Part shown: positions 44,055 to 53,689 of the stretch, in pieces | Numbering within the stretch: the first letter of the stretch is position 1 | Layout of the letters: every line of letters begins with the position of its first letter | Origin: Lelliottia wanjuensis | Lineage (GTDB): Bacteria > Pseudomonadota > Gammaproteobacteria > Enterobacterales > Enterobacteriaceae | Assembly: GCF_030238365.1 (NCBI RefSeq) | Contig: NZ_JASSOT010000055.1 | Span: forward strand, 1-64,000 | Direction of reading: 5' to 3' | DNA: 64,000 nt | Made by a program: the position numbers and the translations under genes | Notes under the pieces: generated by a model | The model's input: only the letters and a program-made list of their open reading frames with translations | Told to the model about the DNA's origin: nothing | Database searches by the model: none

Positions 44055-44692
44055 TGAGCCCGTTTAAGCACGCCCTGGCCGCGAGGGATGCACATATCGC
44101 CACGCTGCGTCTGACGCTGGGCATGATGGCGGTGATTATCCTGGCGCTCGGGTACGGCTGGTATCGCGCGCCTCAGAACCTCACCATTCATATTCCCCCT
44201 GATTTACGCCACGGCAGCACCCGCCCCTGGTGGGACATTCCCCCCGGCGATATCTACGCCTTCACCTTTTACATTTTTCAGCAACTGAACCGCTGGCCCA
44301 ATAACGGCGATAATGATTACCCGCAAAACATCGCCCGGCTGCGGGCGTATCTGACCCCGGCCTGCCAGGCCCGGCTGAACCAGGACTGGCAGCAGCGTAA
44401 GGACCGGGGTGAACTGCGCGAACGCGTGCGCGGCGTCTATGAAATCCCCGGGCGGGGTTTTAAACCGGAACGGGTGACGGTGTTAAGCCGCGACAACTGG
44501 ACGGTGATGCTGGATTTGAGCGTGGATGAATACTACCAGGCAGAGCCCGTCAAGCGGGCGCTGGTGCGCTATCCGGTGAGCGTGGTGCGTTTTGATATCG
44601 ACCCGGAGAAAAATCCCTGGGGGCTGGCCCTCGACTGCTTTGCCGGTACGCCCCGGAGACTGGAAGCCGCCACACCGGAGACCACACCATGA
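44051..44692 (+). CDS. PFL_4703-family ICE protein
   Basis: A 213-aa protein with a single N-terminal membrane helix (about 18-38) and a periplasmic domain beginning NLTIHIPPDLRHGSTRPWWDIP, matching the PFL_4703 family and resembling TraE/VirB8-type core proteins. Codon overlaps with both neighbours (ATGA) show operon coupling. Confidence 0.87.
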   Translation: MMSPFKHALAARDAHIATLRLTLGMMAVIILALGYGWYRAPQNLTIHIPPDLRHGSTRPWWDIPPGDIYAFTFYIFQQLNRWPNNGDNDYPQNIARLRAYLTPACQARLNQDWQQRKDRGELRERVRGVYEIPGRGFKPERVTVLSRDNWTVMLDLSVDEYYQAEPVKRALVRYPVSVVRFDIDPEKNPWGLALDCFAGTPRRLEAATPETTP

Positions 44693-45513
44693 AAATCCCC
44701 TCAGTGTTGCTGTGTCTGTTTTCCCTGCTCTTTATCACTGACGCCGGCGCCACAGCGCTGATGCAGTGGGAGCGCCTTCCCCTGCCGGTTGCGCTGCATG
44801 TCGGGCACGAGCGGGTGGTGATGGTGAACAAAAATGTCCGCGTCGGCTATCCCGCCGGGCTGGACGGTAAGCTGCGTATTCAGAGCAGCGGCGGCACGGT
44901 CTACCTGAAAGCCAGCGCGCCCTTTCCCGATGCCCGCCTGCAACTGAAGGATATGGACTCAGGCGCGTTGATCCTGCTGGACGTCAGCGCCAGCGACGGT
45001 GAGGCGCTCGAACCGGTTGAGCTGCACTACGATAACGCCGTCTACGGCAATGACGCCACGGCCCACCCGGCTCAGGAGCCTGACGACACCCCGCCCACGA
45101 CCGCACTTCCCCTCGCACCCGCGCCGGTGGCGCTGACCCGTTATGCCGCCCAGATGCTGTATGCGCCGCTGCGCACGGTGGAGCCCCTCGCGGGCGTTCG
45201 CGAGGTGTCGCCCCGGTTGCCCGACAGCATCACCACCCTGCTGCCGGGAGCGCCGGTCAGCGCCTCGCCACTGGGAGCCTGGCAGCTTGCCGGGGATACC
45301 GTCACCGCCATCCGCCTGCAGAATCAGGGCGCACAGCGGGTCACGCTGGATCCCCGGTCGCTGCAGGGCGACTTTTACGCCGCCACCTTTCAGCACCCGT
45401 GGCTGGGGGCCAGCGGTTCACCGGAAGACACCACGGTGGTGTATCTGGTCACCCGGGGAGTCCAGGCCGACCGCGCCATTCTGCCGGAGCCTCAAAACAC
45501 GGAGAAACGGTAA
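44689..45513 (+). CDS. TIGR03749-family ICE protein
   Basis: A 274-aa periplasmic protein: signal peptide MKIPSVLLCLFSLLFITDAGA, then an Ig-like N-terminal part (LPVALHVGHERVVMVNKNVRVGYP) and a conserved C-terminal half. It resembles TraK/VirB9-type core components. It overlaps both neighbouring genes. Confidence 0.88.
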   Translation: MKIPSVLLCLFSLLFITDAGATALMQWERLPLPVALHVGHERVVMVNKNVRVGYPAGLDGKLRIQSSGGTVYLKASAPFPDARLQLKDMDSGALILLDVSASDGEALEPVELHYDNAVYGNDATAHPAQEPDDTPPTTALPLAPAPVALTRYAAQMLYAPLRTVEPLAGVREVSPRLPDSITTLLPGAPVSASPLGAWQLAGDTVTAIRLQNQGAQRVTLDPRSLQGDFYAATFQHPWLGASGSPEDTTVVYLVTRGVQADRAILPEPQNTEKR

Positions 45514-46916
45514 TGCAGATAAAATCCAGTCGTTTGCTGAAGTTGCTGCTCCCGCTGGTGCTGCTGGCAACCGCCTTTATCATCCTGAAAACCTGTTCTG
45601 CGCCCACGGGAAAAAAACCGGTACGTGCCGATACGGTAGCCGATCTCAGAAACGACGAGCTGAAAGCGCTGGGCATTGACGGCGATACACCTGCTGATAC
45701 GGTCGCCACACTGGTCGGTCAGATGAAACAGTACCGCGAAGAGGTGGCCACACTGCATAAGGACAGCGCCGTCCTCGTTCAGGAAAACCAGCGACTGCGC
45801 CAGCGCGATCAGAGCGTGGAAAAACGCATCAACGCTGCCATCCACCACGAGCGGGAAAATTTCAGCAGCGAACTGCAACAACAGCAGACCACGCTGCTGG
45901 ATAACTTTCAGCAAAAGCTGGATCAACTGACCCGCAAACCGTCGGGCGCTGACGGTGAAATGCCGGTCGGTCTGGGCCTGGAGGGAGAAACCCTGCCTGC
46001 CGGGGCCGTTCGCTGGGTGGAGCCCGATGATGCCATGACGGTCGATCCCCGCCATCCGCGCGGCAGTGACATTCAGTTTCCCCGTCAGTTTGGCCGGGCG
46101 CAGGAGACCACGGCAGACCCGCCGGAGACGACCTCCACAAGGGCGACGGATAAAACAACACCGGAGGATGATGCCACGCCCGTCTACACCCTGCCGGAAA
46201 ACAGCACGCTTATTGGCTCGGTGGCGATGACTGCTCTGCTGGGGCGCGTGCCGATCAACGGTACGGTCAGTGACCCTTATCCGTTCAAAATCCTGATTGG
46301 GCACGACAACCTGATCGCCAACGGCATCGAACTGCCGGATGTCGAAAGCGCGGTGATGTCCGGGACGGCATCGGGCGACTGGACGCTGTCGTGCGTGCGC
46401 GGCAACGTGCATTCCATCACCTTTATTTTCCAGGACGGGACAGTGCGCACGCTGCCGCAGCAGAGCGACAGCGGCGATAACAGCAACAGCGGTAAATCCC
46501 AGGACGCCACGATTGGCTGGCTCTCCGACTCGCAGGGGCTGCCCTGCATTCCCGGCGAGCGTAAAACCAACGCCGGTGAATATCTCTCTTCTCAGTTTTT
46601 GCTGGCGGGGTCGGCGGCGGCCACCGACGCCTTTGCTAACGGCGAGACCACCACCACCGTCGAAGACGGCTCCATTACCTCCGCCGTCACCGGCAGCAAC
46701 GGCCAGTATGTGCTGGGTCAGGCGCTGGGGGGCGGGCTGAAAGAGTCCGCAGACTGGTTCAAACAACGCTACGGGCAGATGTTTGACGCCATTTACGTCA
46801 AACCCGGCCAGGCCGTCGCCGTTCATATCACCCGCCAGTTACGCATCGATTATGAATCTCACGGGCGCAAAGTGAAGTATCCCACTGCCACCCCACACGC
46901 CGGGGGACTGGACTGA
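45513..46916 (+). CDS. TIGR03752-family ICE protein (TraB/VirB10-like)
   Basis: A 467-aa protein with an N-terminal membrane helix (about 8-27), a long coiled-coil region (about 65-150), a Pro/Thr-rich linker, and a C-terminal beta domain (TLIGSVAMTALLGRVPINGTV..., PFKILIGHDNLIANGIELPD) of the TraB/VirB10 type that spans to the outer membrane. The start ATG at 45513 shares a base with the previous stop. A long open frame on the opposite strand here is only a high-GC shadow. Confidence 0.9.
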   Translation: MQIKSSRLLKLLLPLVLLATAFIILKTCSAPTGKKPVRADTVADLRNDELKALGIDGDTPADTVATLVGQMKQYREEVATLHKDSAVLVQENQRLRQRDQSVEKRINAAIHHERENFSSELQQQQTTLLDNFQQKLDQLTRKPSGADGEMPVGLGLEGETLPAGAVRWVEPDDAMTVDPRHPRGSDIQFPRQFGRAQETTADPPETTSTRATDKTTPEDDATPVYTLPENSTLIGSVAMTALLGRVPINGTVSDPYPFKILIGHDNLIANGIELPDVESAVMSGTASGDWTLSCVRGNVHSITFIFQDGTVRTLPQQSDSGDNSNSGKSQDATIGWLSDSQGLPCIPGERKTNAGEYLSSQFLLAGSAAATDAFANGETTTTVEDGSITSAVTGSNGQYVLGQALGGGLKESADWFKQRYGQMFDAIYVKPGQAVAVHITRQLRIDYESHGRKVKYPTATPHAGGLD

Positions 46917-47317
46917 TGGACAGAATGATGATTTTTTCAGCGCTGGCAGCATGTCTGCTCGCAGGCTGCTCCACATCCCAGGAAACGCTGCTGCCGGTGG
47001 ATGCGAATACCAGCATGATGACGCTCTGGAGCCAGCGCGGTGGTAGCACACAGGCGCTGACGGAACAGCGCAGCCAGCTTCGCAGACCGCTGAATGACCC
47101 GGCGGCGTTAACCCGCGAACAGCAGGGCTATACCCGCAGCGCCGCCGGTGAAATTCAGTCGCAGTTTGTGCGCCTGCCGGACCCCGATATGGTGATGTAT
47201 ATCTTCCCGCACCTGGCGGGCGATGACGCCGTCCCGGTTCCCGGTTATTCCACGGTGTTCCCTTTTTACACCCGGGTGCAGTACGCCATGCCCGGCGAAC
47301 GCACGGGAGATCTGTGA
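46916..47317 (+). CDS. TIGR03751-family conjugal transfer lipoprotein
   Basis: A 133-aa lipoprotein with lipobox LLAGC (cysteine near residue 18), then a Ser/Thr-rich segment and the conserved FVRLPDPDMVMYIFPHLAG. VirB7/TraV-like outer-membrane lipoprotein. The stop TGA overlaps the ATPase start. Confidence 0.88.
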   Translation: MDRMMIFSALAACLLAGCSTSQETLLPVDANTSMMTLWSQRGGSTQALTEQRSQLRRPLNDPAALTREQQGYTRSAAGEIQSQFVRLPDPDMVMYIFPHLAGDDAVPVPGYSTVFPFYTRVQYAMPGERTGDL

Positions 47318-50028
47318 TGACGCAGCCCCCAACAGCACGCCCCCGCAGCGGCAGGCTGACTCAGCGGGAGATGGACGCAATGTACCAGAAAGGCCCGTCA
47401 TTCACCGATCTGCTGCCGTGGGTGGAATATCAGCCGGACAGTCAGACGCTGTTGCTGGATGACGGTCGCTCGGTCGGCGCGGTGTATGAGGTCACGCCCG
47501 TGGGTACCGAAGGCCGCTCCCAACCGTATCTGGCGCAGATCCGCGATACGGTCAAGGATGCCCTGCAGGACACCTTTGAAGAACGGGATCGCAACCCGTG
47601 GGTGGTGCAGTTTTATTGCCAGAACGAGGACGATCTGTCCGGTTATCTCGATACGCTGCGCCACTATGTCGCCCCGTCAGCGCAGGGCTCGGCCTTCAGC
47701 GAGGCCTGGCTCGGTGAGATGGCTCGCCACCTGCGGGGCATTTCAACACCCGGTGGCCTGTTTTTTGACGATGTGGTGACGCAGACCCCGTGGCGGGGCC
47801 AGCGGCAGTGCACCCGGATGGTGATTTATCGCCGCACGGACAGCGGGGATGACACCCGTTCGGGCTCTCTCCCGGCAGAGGAGATCCTCAACAACGCCTG
47901 CGCGCGCCTGTGCCAGGCGCTGGCCGGGGCCGGGCTGACGGCGCGGCGACTGTCTGAAACGGCGCTGCGCCACTGGCTGGTTCGCTGGTTTAATCCTGCG
48001 CCACCCGGCGAGTCTGCGCAGGCGTTTTACCGCACGGTCACGCAAACCGATGTGCCTGATGAAAACACACTGCCGGTACTCACCGATTTTGCCGAATCAC
48101 TGCTGTTCAGCGAGCCGGTCTCCGATGCCGCGCAGGGATGCTGGTACTTTGATAACCGTCCCCACTGTGCGGTGGTCGTAGACCGGCTGCGTAAAGCCCC
48201 ACAAATCGGCCATCTGACCGGCGAATACCGTAAGGGCGACAGCATTAACACCCTGTTCGATCTGCTCCCGGAGTCCACCACCATGGCACTGACGCTGGTG
48301 ATCAGCCCGCAGGATCGTCTGGAAGCGCATCTGAACCGTCTGGCAAACCGCGCCATCGGCGAAAATACCGAATCGGAATACACCCGCCGGGACTGCCGTG
48401 AGGTGAAGGAGTTTCTGAAAGACGGGCATAAGATGTACCGCTCTTCACTGGTTTTCTACCTGTCGGCAGCGGATATTGCCACCCTGAATAAACAGCGCCG
48501 CCAGCTTAACAGCGTGCTGCTCAACGCCGGACTGGCCCCGGTACAGGAGGAGAATGACGTTGCACCGCTGGGTAACTGGCTGCGCTGGTTGCCGATGAAC
48601 TTTGATCCTGCCCGCGACAAACGCCAGCTGTATACCCGATTTAACTTTGTTCAGCACATTGCCAGCCTGCTGCCGGTATTTGGCCGGGAAACCGGCACCG
48701 GGCATCCGGGGATCAGCTATTTCAACCGGGGTGGGGCACCGCTGGATTTTGACCCGCTGAACAAAGAGGACCGCAGCAAAAACGCCCATCTGTTGCTGCT
48801 GGGACCGACCGGAGCCGGTAAGTCCGCCACCCTCAACGGCAAGATTGCCCAGCTCATGGCGCTGCACCGCCCGCGCCTGTTCATCATTGAGGCCGGGAAC
48901 AGCTTCGGCCTGATGGCGGATTACGCGAAGCGCCACGGTCTGACGGTGAACAAAATCAGCCTGAAACCGGGCAGCGGCGTCACCCTGCCGCTGTTTGCCG
49001 ATGCCTGGCGTCTGGTGGAACAGGCTGCGAGCGCCGATATTCCTGATGACGAAGAACAGGCTGAGCAGGACGGCGATGACCAGCGCGATATATTGGGTGA
49101 GATGGAGATTACTGCCCGGCTGATGATCACCGGCGGTGAGGCGAAGGAAGACGCAAGGCTAACCCGCCCCGACCGGGCGATGATCCGCCGGGCGATTTTA
49201 TCTGCGGCTGAGCAATGTTATCAGGAGAAGCGCCAGACGCTGACCCAGGATGTCCGTGACGCGCTGTTTGCCCTGGCCGCTGACATTACCTTACCGGAGA
49301 ACCGCCGCGCCCGCGCGTATGAGATGGCGGAATCCATGCACCTGTTTTGTATCGGTTTTGAAGGGGAGCTATTTAACCGCGAGGGACAGGCGTGGCCGGA
49401 TGCGGATATCACGCTGGTGGATCTCGCCACCTTCGCCCGCGAAGGGTACGAAGCCCAGCTTGCCATCAGTTATATCTCGCTGATTAATCACATCAACAAC
49501 CTCGGCGAGCGCACCCAGCACCAGTCCCGCGCCATCGTCAATATCACCGACGAGGCGCATATCATCACCGTCAACCCGCTGCTGGCGCGCTTTCTGACGA
49601 AAGGCTCGAAGATGTGGCGTAAGCTGGGGATCTGGCTGTGGCTGGCGACGCAAAACCTGGCGGATTTCCCGGACGATGCGAAAAAGCTGCTCAATATGAT
49701 CGAATGGTGGGAACTGCTGGTGATGCCGCCGGAAGAGGTGGAACAACTGAAGCGGTTCAAAACGCTGACGCCGGAGCAGGAACAACTGCTGCTGTCGGCC
49801 AGCAAATCGCCGGGGAAGTATACCGAGGGTGTGGTGCTGGCAAGCAAGATTGAGGCGCTGTTTCGTGTTGTGCCGCCGGGGCTGTATCTGGCGCTGGGAA
49901 TGACGGAAAAACATGAAAAAGCGGAACGGGCCCAACTGATGCGTGAACAGAGGATCAGTGAGCTGAATGCAGCGATTCTTATTGCTCAGCAGATTGATCG
50001 AAAGCGCAGGTTAATGGCTCCTGAATAA
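47317..50028 (+). CDS. conjugative transfer ATPase (VirB4/TraC-like)
   Basis: A 903-aa cytoplasmic ATPase that powers mating-pair formation. Walker A GPTGAGKS at 496-503, a Walker B-type segment followed by NITDEAHIITVNPLLARFL, and LWLATQNLADFP as the sensor region. It starts MTQPPTARPRSGRLTQREMD; the GTG one codon earlier is less likely. In PFGI-1-type ICEs the next genes encode TIGR03757/3756/3755; here a restriction-modification pair is inserted before them. Confidence 0.92.
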   Translation: MTQPPTARPRSGRLTQREMDAMYQKGPSFTDLLPWVEYQPDSQTLLLDDGRSVGAVYEVTPVGTEGRSQPYLAQIRDTVKDALQDTFEERDRNPWVVQFYCQNEDDLSGYLDTLRHYVAPSAQGSAFSEAWLGEMARHLRGISTPGGLFFDDVVTQTPWRGQRQCTRMVIYRRTDSGDDTRSGSLPAEEILNNACARLCQALAGAGLTARRLSETALRHWLVRWFNPAPPGESAQAFYRTVTQTDVPDENTLPVLTDFAESLLFSEPVSDAAQGCWYFDNRPHCAVVVDRLRKAPQIGHLTGEYRKGDSINTLFDLLPESTTMALTLVISPQDRLEAHLNRLANRAIGENTESEYTRRDCREVKEFLKDGHKMYRSSLVFYLSAADIATLNKQRRQLNSVLLNAGLAPVQEENDVAPLGNWLRWLPMNFDPARDKRQLYTRFNFVQHIASLLPVFGRETGTGHPGISYFNRGGAPLDFDPLNKEDRSKNAHLLLLGPTGAGKSATLNGKIAQLMALHRPRLFIIEAGNSFGLMADYAKRHGLTVNKISLKPGSGVTLPLFADAWRLVEQAASADIPDDEEQAEQDGDDQRDILGEMEITARLMITGGEAKEDARLTRPDRAMIRRAILSAAEQCYQEKRQTLTQDVRDALFALAADITLPENRRARAYEMAESMHLFCIGFEGELFNREGQAWPDADITLVDLATFAREGYEAQLAISYISLINHINNLGERTQHQSRAIVNITDEAHIITVNPLLARFLTKGSKMWRKLGIWLWLATQNLADFPDDAKKLLNMIEWWELLVMPPEEVEQLKRFKTLTPEQEQLLLSASKSPGKYTEGVVLASKIEALFRVVPPGLYLALGMTEKHEKAERAQLMREQRISELNAAILIAQQIDRKRRLMAPE

Positions 50029-50376
50029 ATATCAAATTCACTGCAGGGTAACATTCGCTCTCAACCTCGCCATTTGTGGGCAGATAAGTCTCTTGAGCCA
50101 CTGACTGGCAGGTTTCTGGCATCCCGGTGGGCGTCACTGACTACAGTCTGTAAGAAGAGTGAGGCTATTGACCTGGCGGCATGAAAACCGAAAGAGCCTA
50201 TCAAGCGTCGACCAAACGCCCCTATCCTGGTTTAGGTAAATGTGAACCTGCAGGGATATGCCATGAGGTTTAATGACTACTCTGAGTAAATAATTAAAAA
50301 GTGGAGATCCACCGAGAGTAAATGCCTGACTGAGCATTTTATGGGATGATACACACATGAAAACGGGAGATATTGA
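50029..50376. other. spacer at the left edge of the restriction-modification cargo
   Basis: About 350 bp with no supported gene. GC drops relative to the ATPase gene. GGGAG at 50364-50368 is the ribosome site of the methyltransferase. No controller-protein gene is seen. Confidence 0.5.
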
Positions 50377-51519
50377 GTGAACATTATACCGATTCGGGGC
50401 GACTCCGGATGGACCGCGCTGGAATTCTTTGCGGGTATCGGCCTGGCGAGAGCCGGAATGGAACTGGTGGGAATCAAGACTGTTTGGTCTAACGACTATG
50501 ACCTGAACAAAAAATCGATGTATGAAGGCCATTGGAAATCTCACAAGCTTTTGCTGGCAGACGTTCATGGCCTGAAAAGCGAAGACCTGCCGGCCGCAGA
50601 TGTTGCCTGGGCCTCCTCACCCTGCACCGACCTTAGTCTGGCAGGTAAGCGTGTAGGCTTGCGGGGGGGAAGAGAATCATCCGCATTCTTCGGTTTTACT
50701 GATCTGCTTGCGGGTATGAATGAACGCAGACCTGAAGTGATCGTGCTTGAAAATGTCATAGGTCTTGCCTCCTCCCACAACAGGGAAGATTTGAGAGCTG
50801 CGGTTAAAGAGTTTAACGCGTTAGGTTATGCCGTCGATGCCATCACTCTGGACGCCCGACGTTTTGTGCCACAGTCCCGCCCCCGGTTGTTCCTGATTGG
50901 CGTAAAAAATCCAATTGGTGGTGGTGAACAGGACACGTGTCTTAGACCAGACTGGCTCTCCTGGTTACATAAAGACCCTGAAGTACATACCTTCATGATG
51001 CCTTTACCCAAAGCACCTGATCTGCTGAGCCAGGGCTTCTCGCAGGAAATTGAGGTCATACCGGACAACGATCCGCGATGGTGGAACGCTGACAAAGTCG
51101 CCCTGTTTAAAGAATCGATGGCGACAGTTCAGCGCGAGAGGTTAGAACACTTTGTCGCACTGGACAGTACTACTGCCCGCACAGCCTATCGCCGGACACG
51201 TAATGGTATTCCCGTATGGGAAATGAGAGCTGAAGATATTTCCGGATGTCTGCGCACAGCACGAGGCGGTTCCTCCAAACAGGCTGTTGTCGTCATGGGG
51301 CACGGCGCATTGAAAATCCGATGGATGACCGGGCTTGAGTACGCGCGTCTGATGGGGGCTGGCTGGTACACGCTGGAAAATCTGCGTGACTCTCAGATTC
51401 AGTATGGTTTCGGGGATGCCGTCGCGGTTCCTGTAGTTGGCTGGGTGGCCAGGCACATGGTCCTGCCGCACCTGGAGGCGGCAAAAAAATCACACGGAAT
51501 AAAAGTGAATGAAGAGTAA
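50377..51519 (+). CDS. DNA (cytosine-5) methyltransferase
   Basis: A 380-aa C5-cytosine DNA methyltransferase. Motif I EFFAGIGLARAG (16-27), motif IV SPC with catalytic C83, motif VI ENV at 125-127, motif VIII QSRPR at 166-170, and a C-terminal motif IX/X region ending YGFGDAVAVPVVGWVARHM. The start is GTG at 50377 with GGGAG 8 nt upstream. It overlaps the next gene by 11 bp, so methylase and partner are one operon. The recognition sequence cannot be read from this. Confidence 0.92.
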   Translation: MNIIPIRGDSGWTALEFFAGIGLARAGMELVGIKTVWSNDYDLNKKSMYEGHWKSHKLLLADVHGLKSEDLPAADVAWASSPCTDLSLAGKRVGLRGGRESSAFFGFTDLLAGMNERRPEVIVLENVIGLASSHNREDLRAAVKEFNALGYAVDAITLDARRFVPQSRPRLFLIGVKNPIGGGEQDTCLRPDWLSWLHKDPEVHTFMMPLPKAPDLLSQGFSQEIEVIPDNDPRWWNADKVALFKESMATVQRERLEHFVALDSTTARTAYRRTRNGIPVWEMRAEDISGCLRTARGGSSKQAVVVMGHGALKIRWMTGLEYARLMGAGWYTLENLRDSQIQYGFGDAVAVPVVGWVARHMVLPHLEAAKKSHGIKVNEE

Positions 51520-52504
51520 GTCGGGTTACAACGAAGCTTATCTTGCAGCGGCAATTTCCTGGTACGAAGGAGAACGGGCTAAAAGTGGTTCGATAAATAC
51601 CAACGTCATGAATGCGGGACTGATTGTCTCACGCATGATGGCTGATGGTATGCCCATTACTGATGAACGACTGTATAGTGAGGGGAAAAGCCAGGTGCGA
51701 GGACTTAGCGGCACCACTATATCCAGGATTCTGGAACAGCATGGCGAAACCCGCGTTTTTACCCGTGAAGGGGGACGCACCTCCAGGGGGACTATCTTTC
51801 TTGCGGCAGCGTTTCGGGATGTGCTGAACAGTACTCAGGTTAATGGAAATGAGCCTGTCGACGTGGCATTGGTTTCAAATCAGCTTGAAGCTTTCTTCAC
51901 TCAATGTGTGCGTCTGGACTATTTTGACAAGCAAAGGATAGCGGTCGACCTGGATTACAGTAAGCCAGTTGCCTCTGTGGTAAGCGATATTCTTAACGCA
52001 GCGGCAGAACGTTCTGACAAGCCTACCGGAGCGGTACTCCAGCATCTTATCGGAGCCAAACTTCAGTTGCGCTTTCCCGATGTAAAAATCGGCAGCGACA
52101 GAGCCAATGCAGCTGATTTGCACACTGACCGTGAAGGCGATTTCCAGGTAGGGACAACGGCATTTCACGTCACCACCGCACCCATGGAAAAGTTGATTTC
52201 ACGTTGTGTCGAAAACAAGCGTGCAGGTTACAGGCCAGTCATACTGACTCTTGAAAGCAAGGTCATTGCTGCACGCCAGATGGCTGATAACGTCGGAATG
52301 TCTGAGCAGATTGCCGTCCAGGCAGCAGAAACTTTTATCGGCAACAACATTGAAGAGATTGCTACTTATGACGGCGATAAAATCCGTGAGGGTCTTGCAA
52401 TGCTTATCCGAACATACAACGCCCGAATCAATACTATCGAAATAGATAAATCTCTTATGATTGATGAACCTCGCTGGATCGTTAACATACTGACCGGTTC
52501 CTGA
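51509..52504 (+). CDS. probable restriction endonuclease partner (DUF4928-like)
   Basis: A 331-aa protein coupled to the methyltransferase gene by an 11-bp overlap. The N-terminal ~100 residues are helical (LIVSRMMADGMPITDERLY, TTISRILEQHGETRVF, an HTH-like block). The C-terminal domain contains RANAADLHTDREGDFQVG then TTAFHVT, which fits a divergent PD-(D/E)xK active site with H220 where ExK is usual. I recall DUF4928 proteins beside C5 methyltransferases and propose that family; the assignment is not certain. Confidence 0.65.
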   Translation: MKSKSGYNEAYLAAAISWYEGERAKSGSINTNVMNAGLIVSRMMADGMPITDERLYSEGKSQVRGLSGTTISRILEQHGETRVFTREGGRTSRGTIFLAAAFRDVLNSTQVNGNEPVDVALVSNQLEAFFTQCVRLDYFDKQRIAVDLDYSKPVASVVSDILNAAAERSDKPTGAVLQHLIGAKLQLRFPDVKIGSDRANAADLHTDREGDFQVGTTAFHVTTAPMEKLISRCVENKRAGYRPVILTLESKVIAARQMADNVGMSEQIAVQAAETFIGNNIEEIATYDGDKIREGLAMLIRTYNARINTIEIDKSLMIDEPRWIVNILTGS

Positions 52505-53281
52505 GATACATTAAGGACCAGCAAAGTCGCATTATGCCACTATACCTAAGCCGCATATAAGCCCAGCGGCTTGATTGAACCGGCGAAGCGTAGCTATCCT
52601 GCTAGTTTGGTGTCTGTACTGATTTCGCTCACTTCATTTTTACCCATCAAAATTGCCTGATGTGATTTAAGAAGTGCTTCACTAATTTTCGTGCTACAAA
52701 ATCCGCCATGTTCAGGGCTAAATTGACAGCCCTGAACGAATTTTGACAAGCAGGTCAAAGGGTCAGCGAATCCATGCCTGAGGCTCGATAATTGCGCTGC
52801 TATGCTCCCCGGCATCTGATGCGCTGTGTATGAAGGGGTCCACTTCGTTCATAGCAGACAGGAACAACCAGACGTTAAAAGCAACACAGGTAACACCCCA
52901 GTATCGATATACTCAGCCCCTGCCTGCGTCAATCTGTCCACTTCATGCGGTACTTCCTCCATCAATCCCGGCAGATAAAGCTCCATCAGTGCTTCGCCAA
53001 TGGTCTCTGGATGTTCGTCAAGAAACAAATTGAACGCTTTCGCCGGCGGGACTCTCCGGACTGAATTCTGCACTCAGCAGCAACACGCATGATTTCCAGC
53101 GCCAGGGGATTAATTAACGTATTGTGATCCCTGCTATCTATCCTCAACCAGACGTGACGTACGGTATTTTATCGTCAGAATGCACGCAGAAAAATCCCTC
53201 TCACGCATATTCAGTTGTTTACTGCCCTCTCCCCACCAGCAGCGTTAAATCCGGTATCAGGCTCACTCACCGGGGGATGCA
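52505..53281. other. spacer at the right edge of the restriction-modification cargo
   Basis: About 780 bp. A perfect 10-bp inverted repeat GTTCAGGGCT / AGCCCTGAAC lies at 52710-52737 and could end the R-M transcript, though the T tract after it is weak (GAATTTT). A minus-strand frame from 53073 (GTG) to 52849 could code 74 residues with a fairly protein-like core (FNLFLDEHPETIGEALMELY), but it lacks a ribosome site and looks like a remnant. Confidence 0.45.
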
Positions 53282-53689
53282 ATGCAACGCACTCTTTTTT
53301 TACTGTTGCTGCTCTTCGCCACTGCTCCGACAGCGCTGGCCCAGACCGTGATTTACACTACGGCACAACATCCGGTAAAAACACCGGAACAGGGTGTTCT
53401 GGTTTTCCGGCTGGATGAAGCTTCGCAACTGGAGCAGTCGCTGTTTCCCCACCTGTCGGATAACCTGGAACAGGCGGAGCAGCAGGCCCGACGCATAATG
53501 CAGCATCCGGGCTGGCAAACCCACGAAGCGCAGTTTACCTTCTCTTATCAGACACTTATCGCCGCCTGGTCTGCCGGAATAGCCAAAACGCCCGCTATCG
53601 TCTTTGATGACCGTTACGTCGTCTACGGCACCACCGATATTGCGCTGGCGCAGCAGTTGCTCAGTAAATGGCGGGAGAAGAGACCATGA
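53282..53689 (+). CDS. TIGR03757-family ICE protein
   Basis: A 135-aa periplasmic protein: signal peptide MQRTLFLLLLLFATAPTALA, then VIYTTAQHPV and a thioredoxin-like or TrbC-type body ending KTPAIVFDDRYVVYGTTDIALA, diagnostic for TIGR03757. It resumes the transfer operon after the R-M cargo. The stop overlaps the next start. Confidence 0.88.
   Translation: MQRTLFLLLLLFATAPTALAQTVIYTTAQHPVKTPEQGVLVFRLDEASQLEQSLFPHLSDNLEQAEQQARRIMQHPGWQTHEAQFTFSYQTLIAAWSAGIAKTPAIVFDDRYVVYGTTDIALAQQLLSKWREKRP

Noticed and set aside
45492..46826. A 444-codon open frame on the minus strand
   Set aside because: It lies fully inside the plus-strand TIGR03752 gene in high-GC DNA; its translation is low-complexity and Arg/Gly/His-rich, as expected of a frame shadow.
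52849..53073. Minus-strand frame with a protein-like core next to the R-M cargo
   Set aside because: Starts at a GTG right after a stop, has no ribosome site and no recognisable family; kept only as a possible remnant in the spacer entry.
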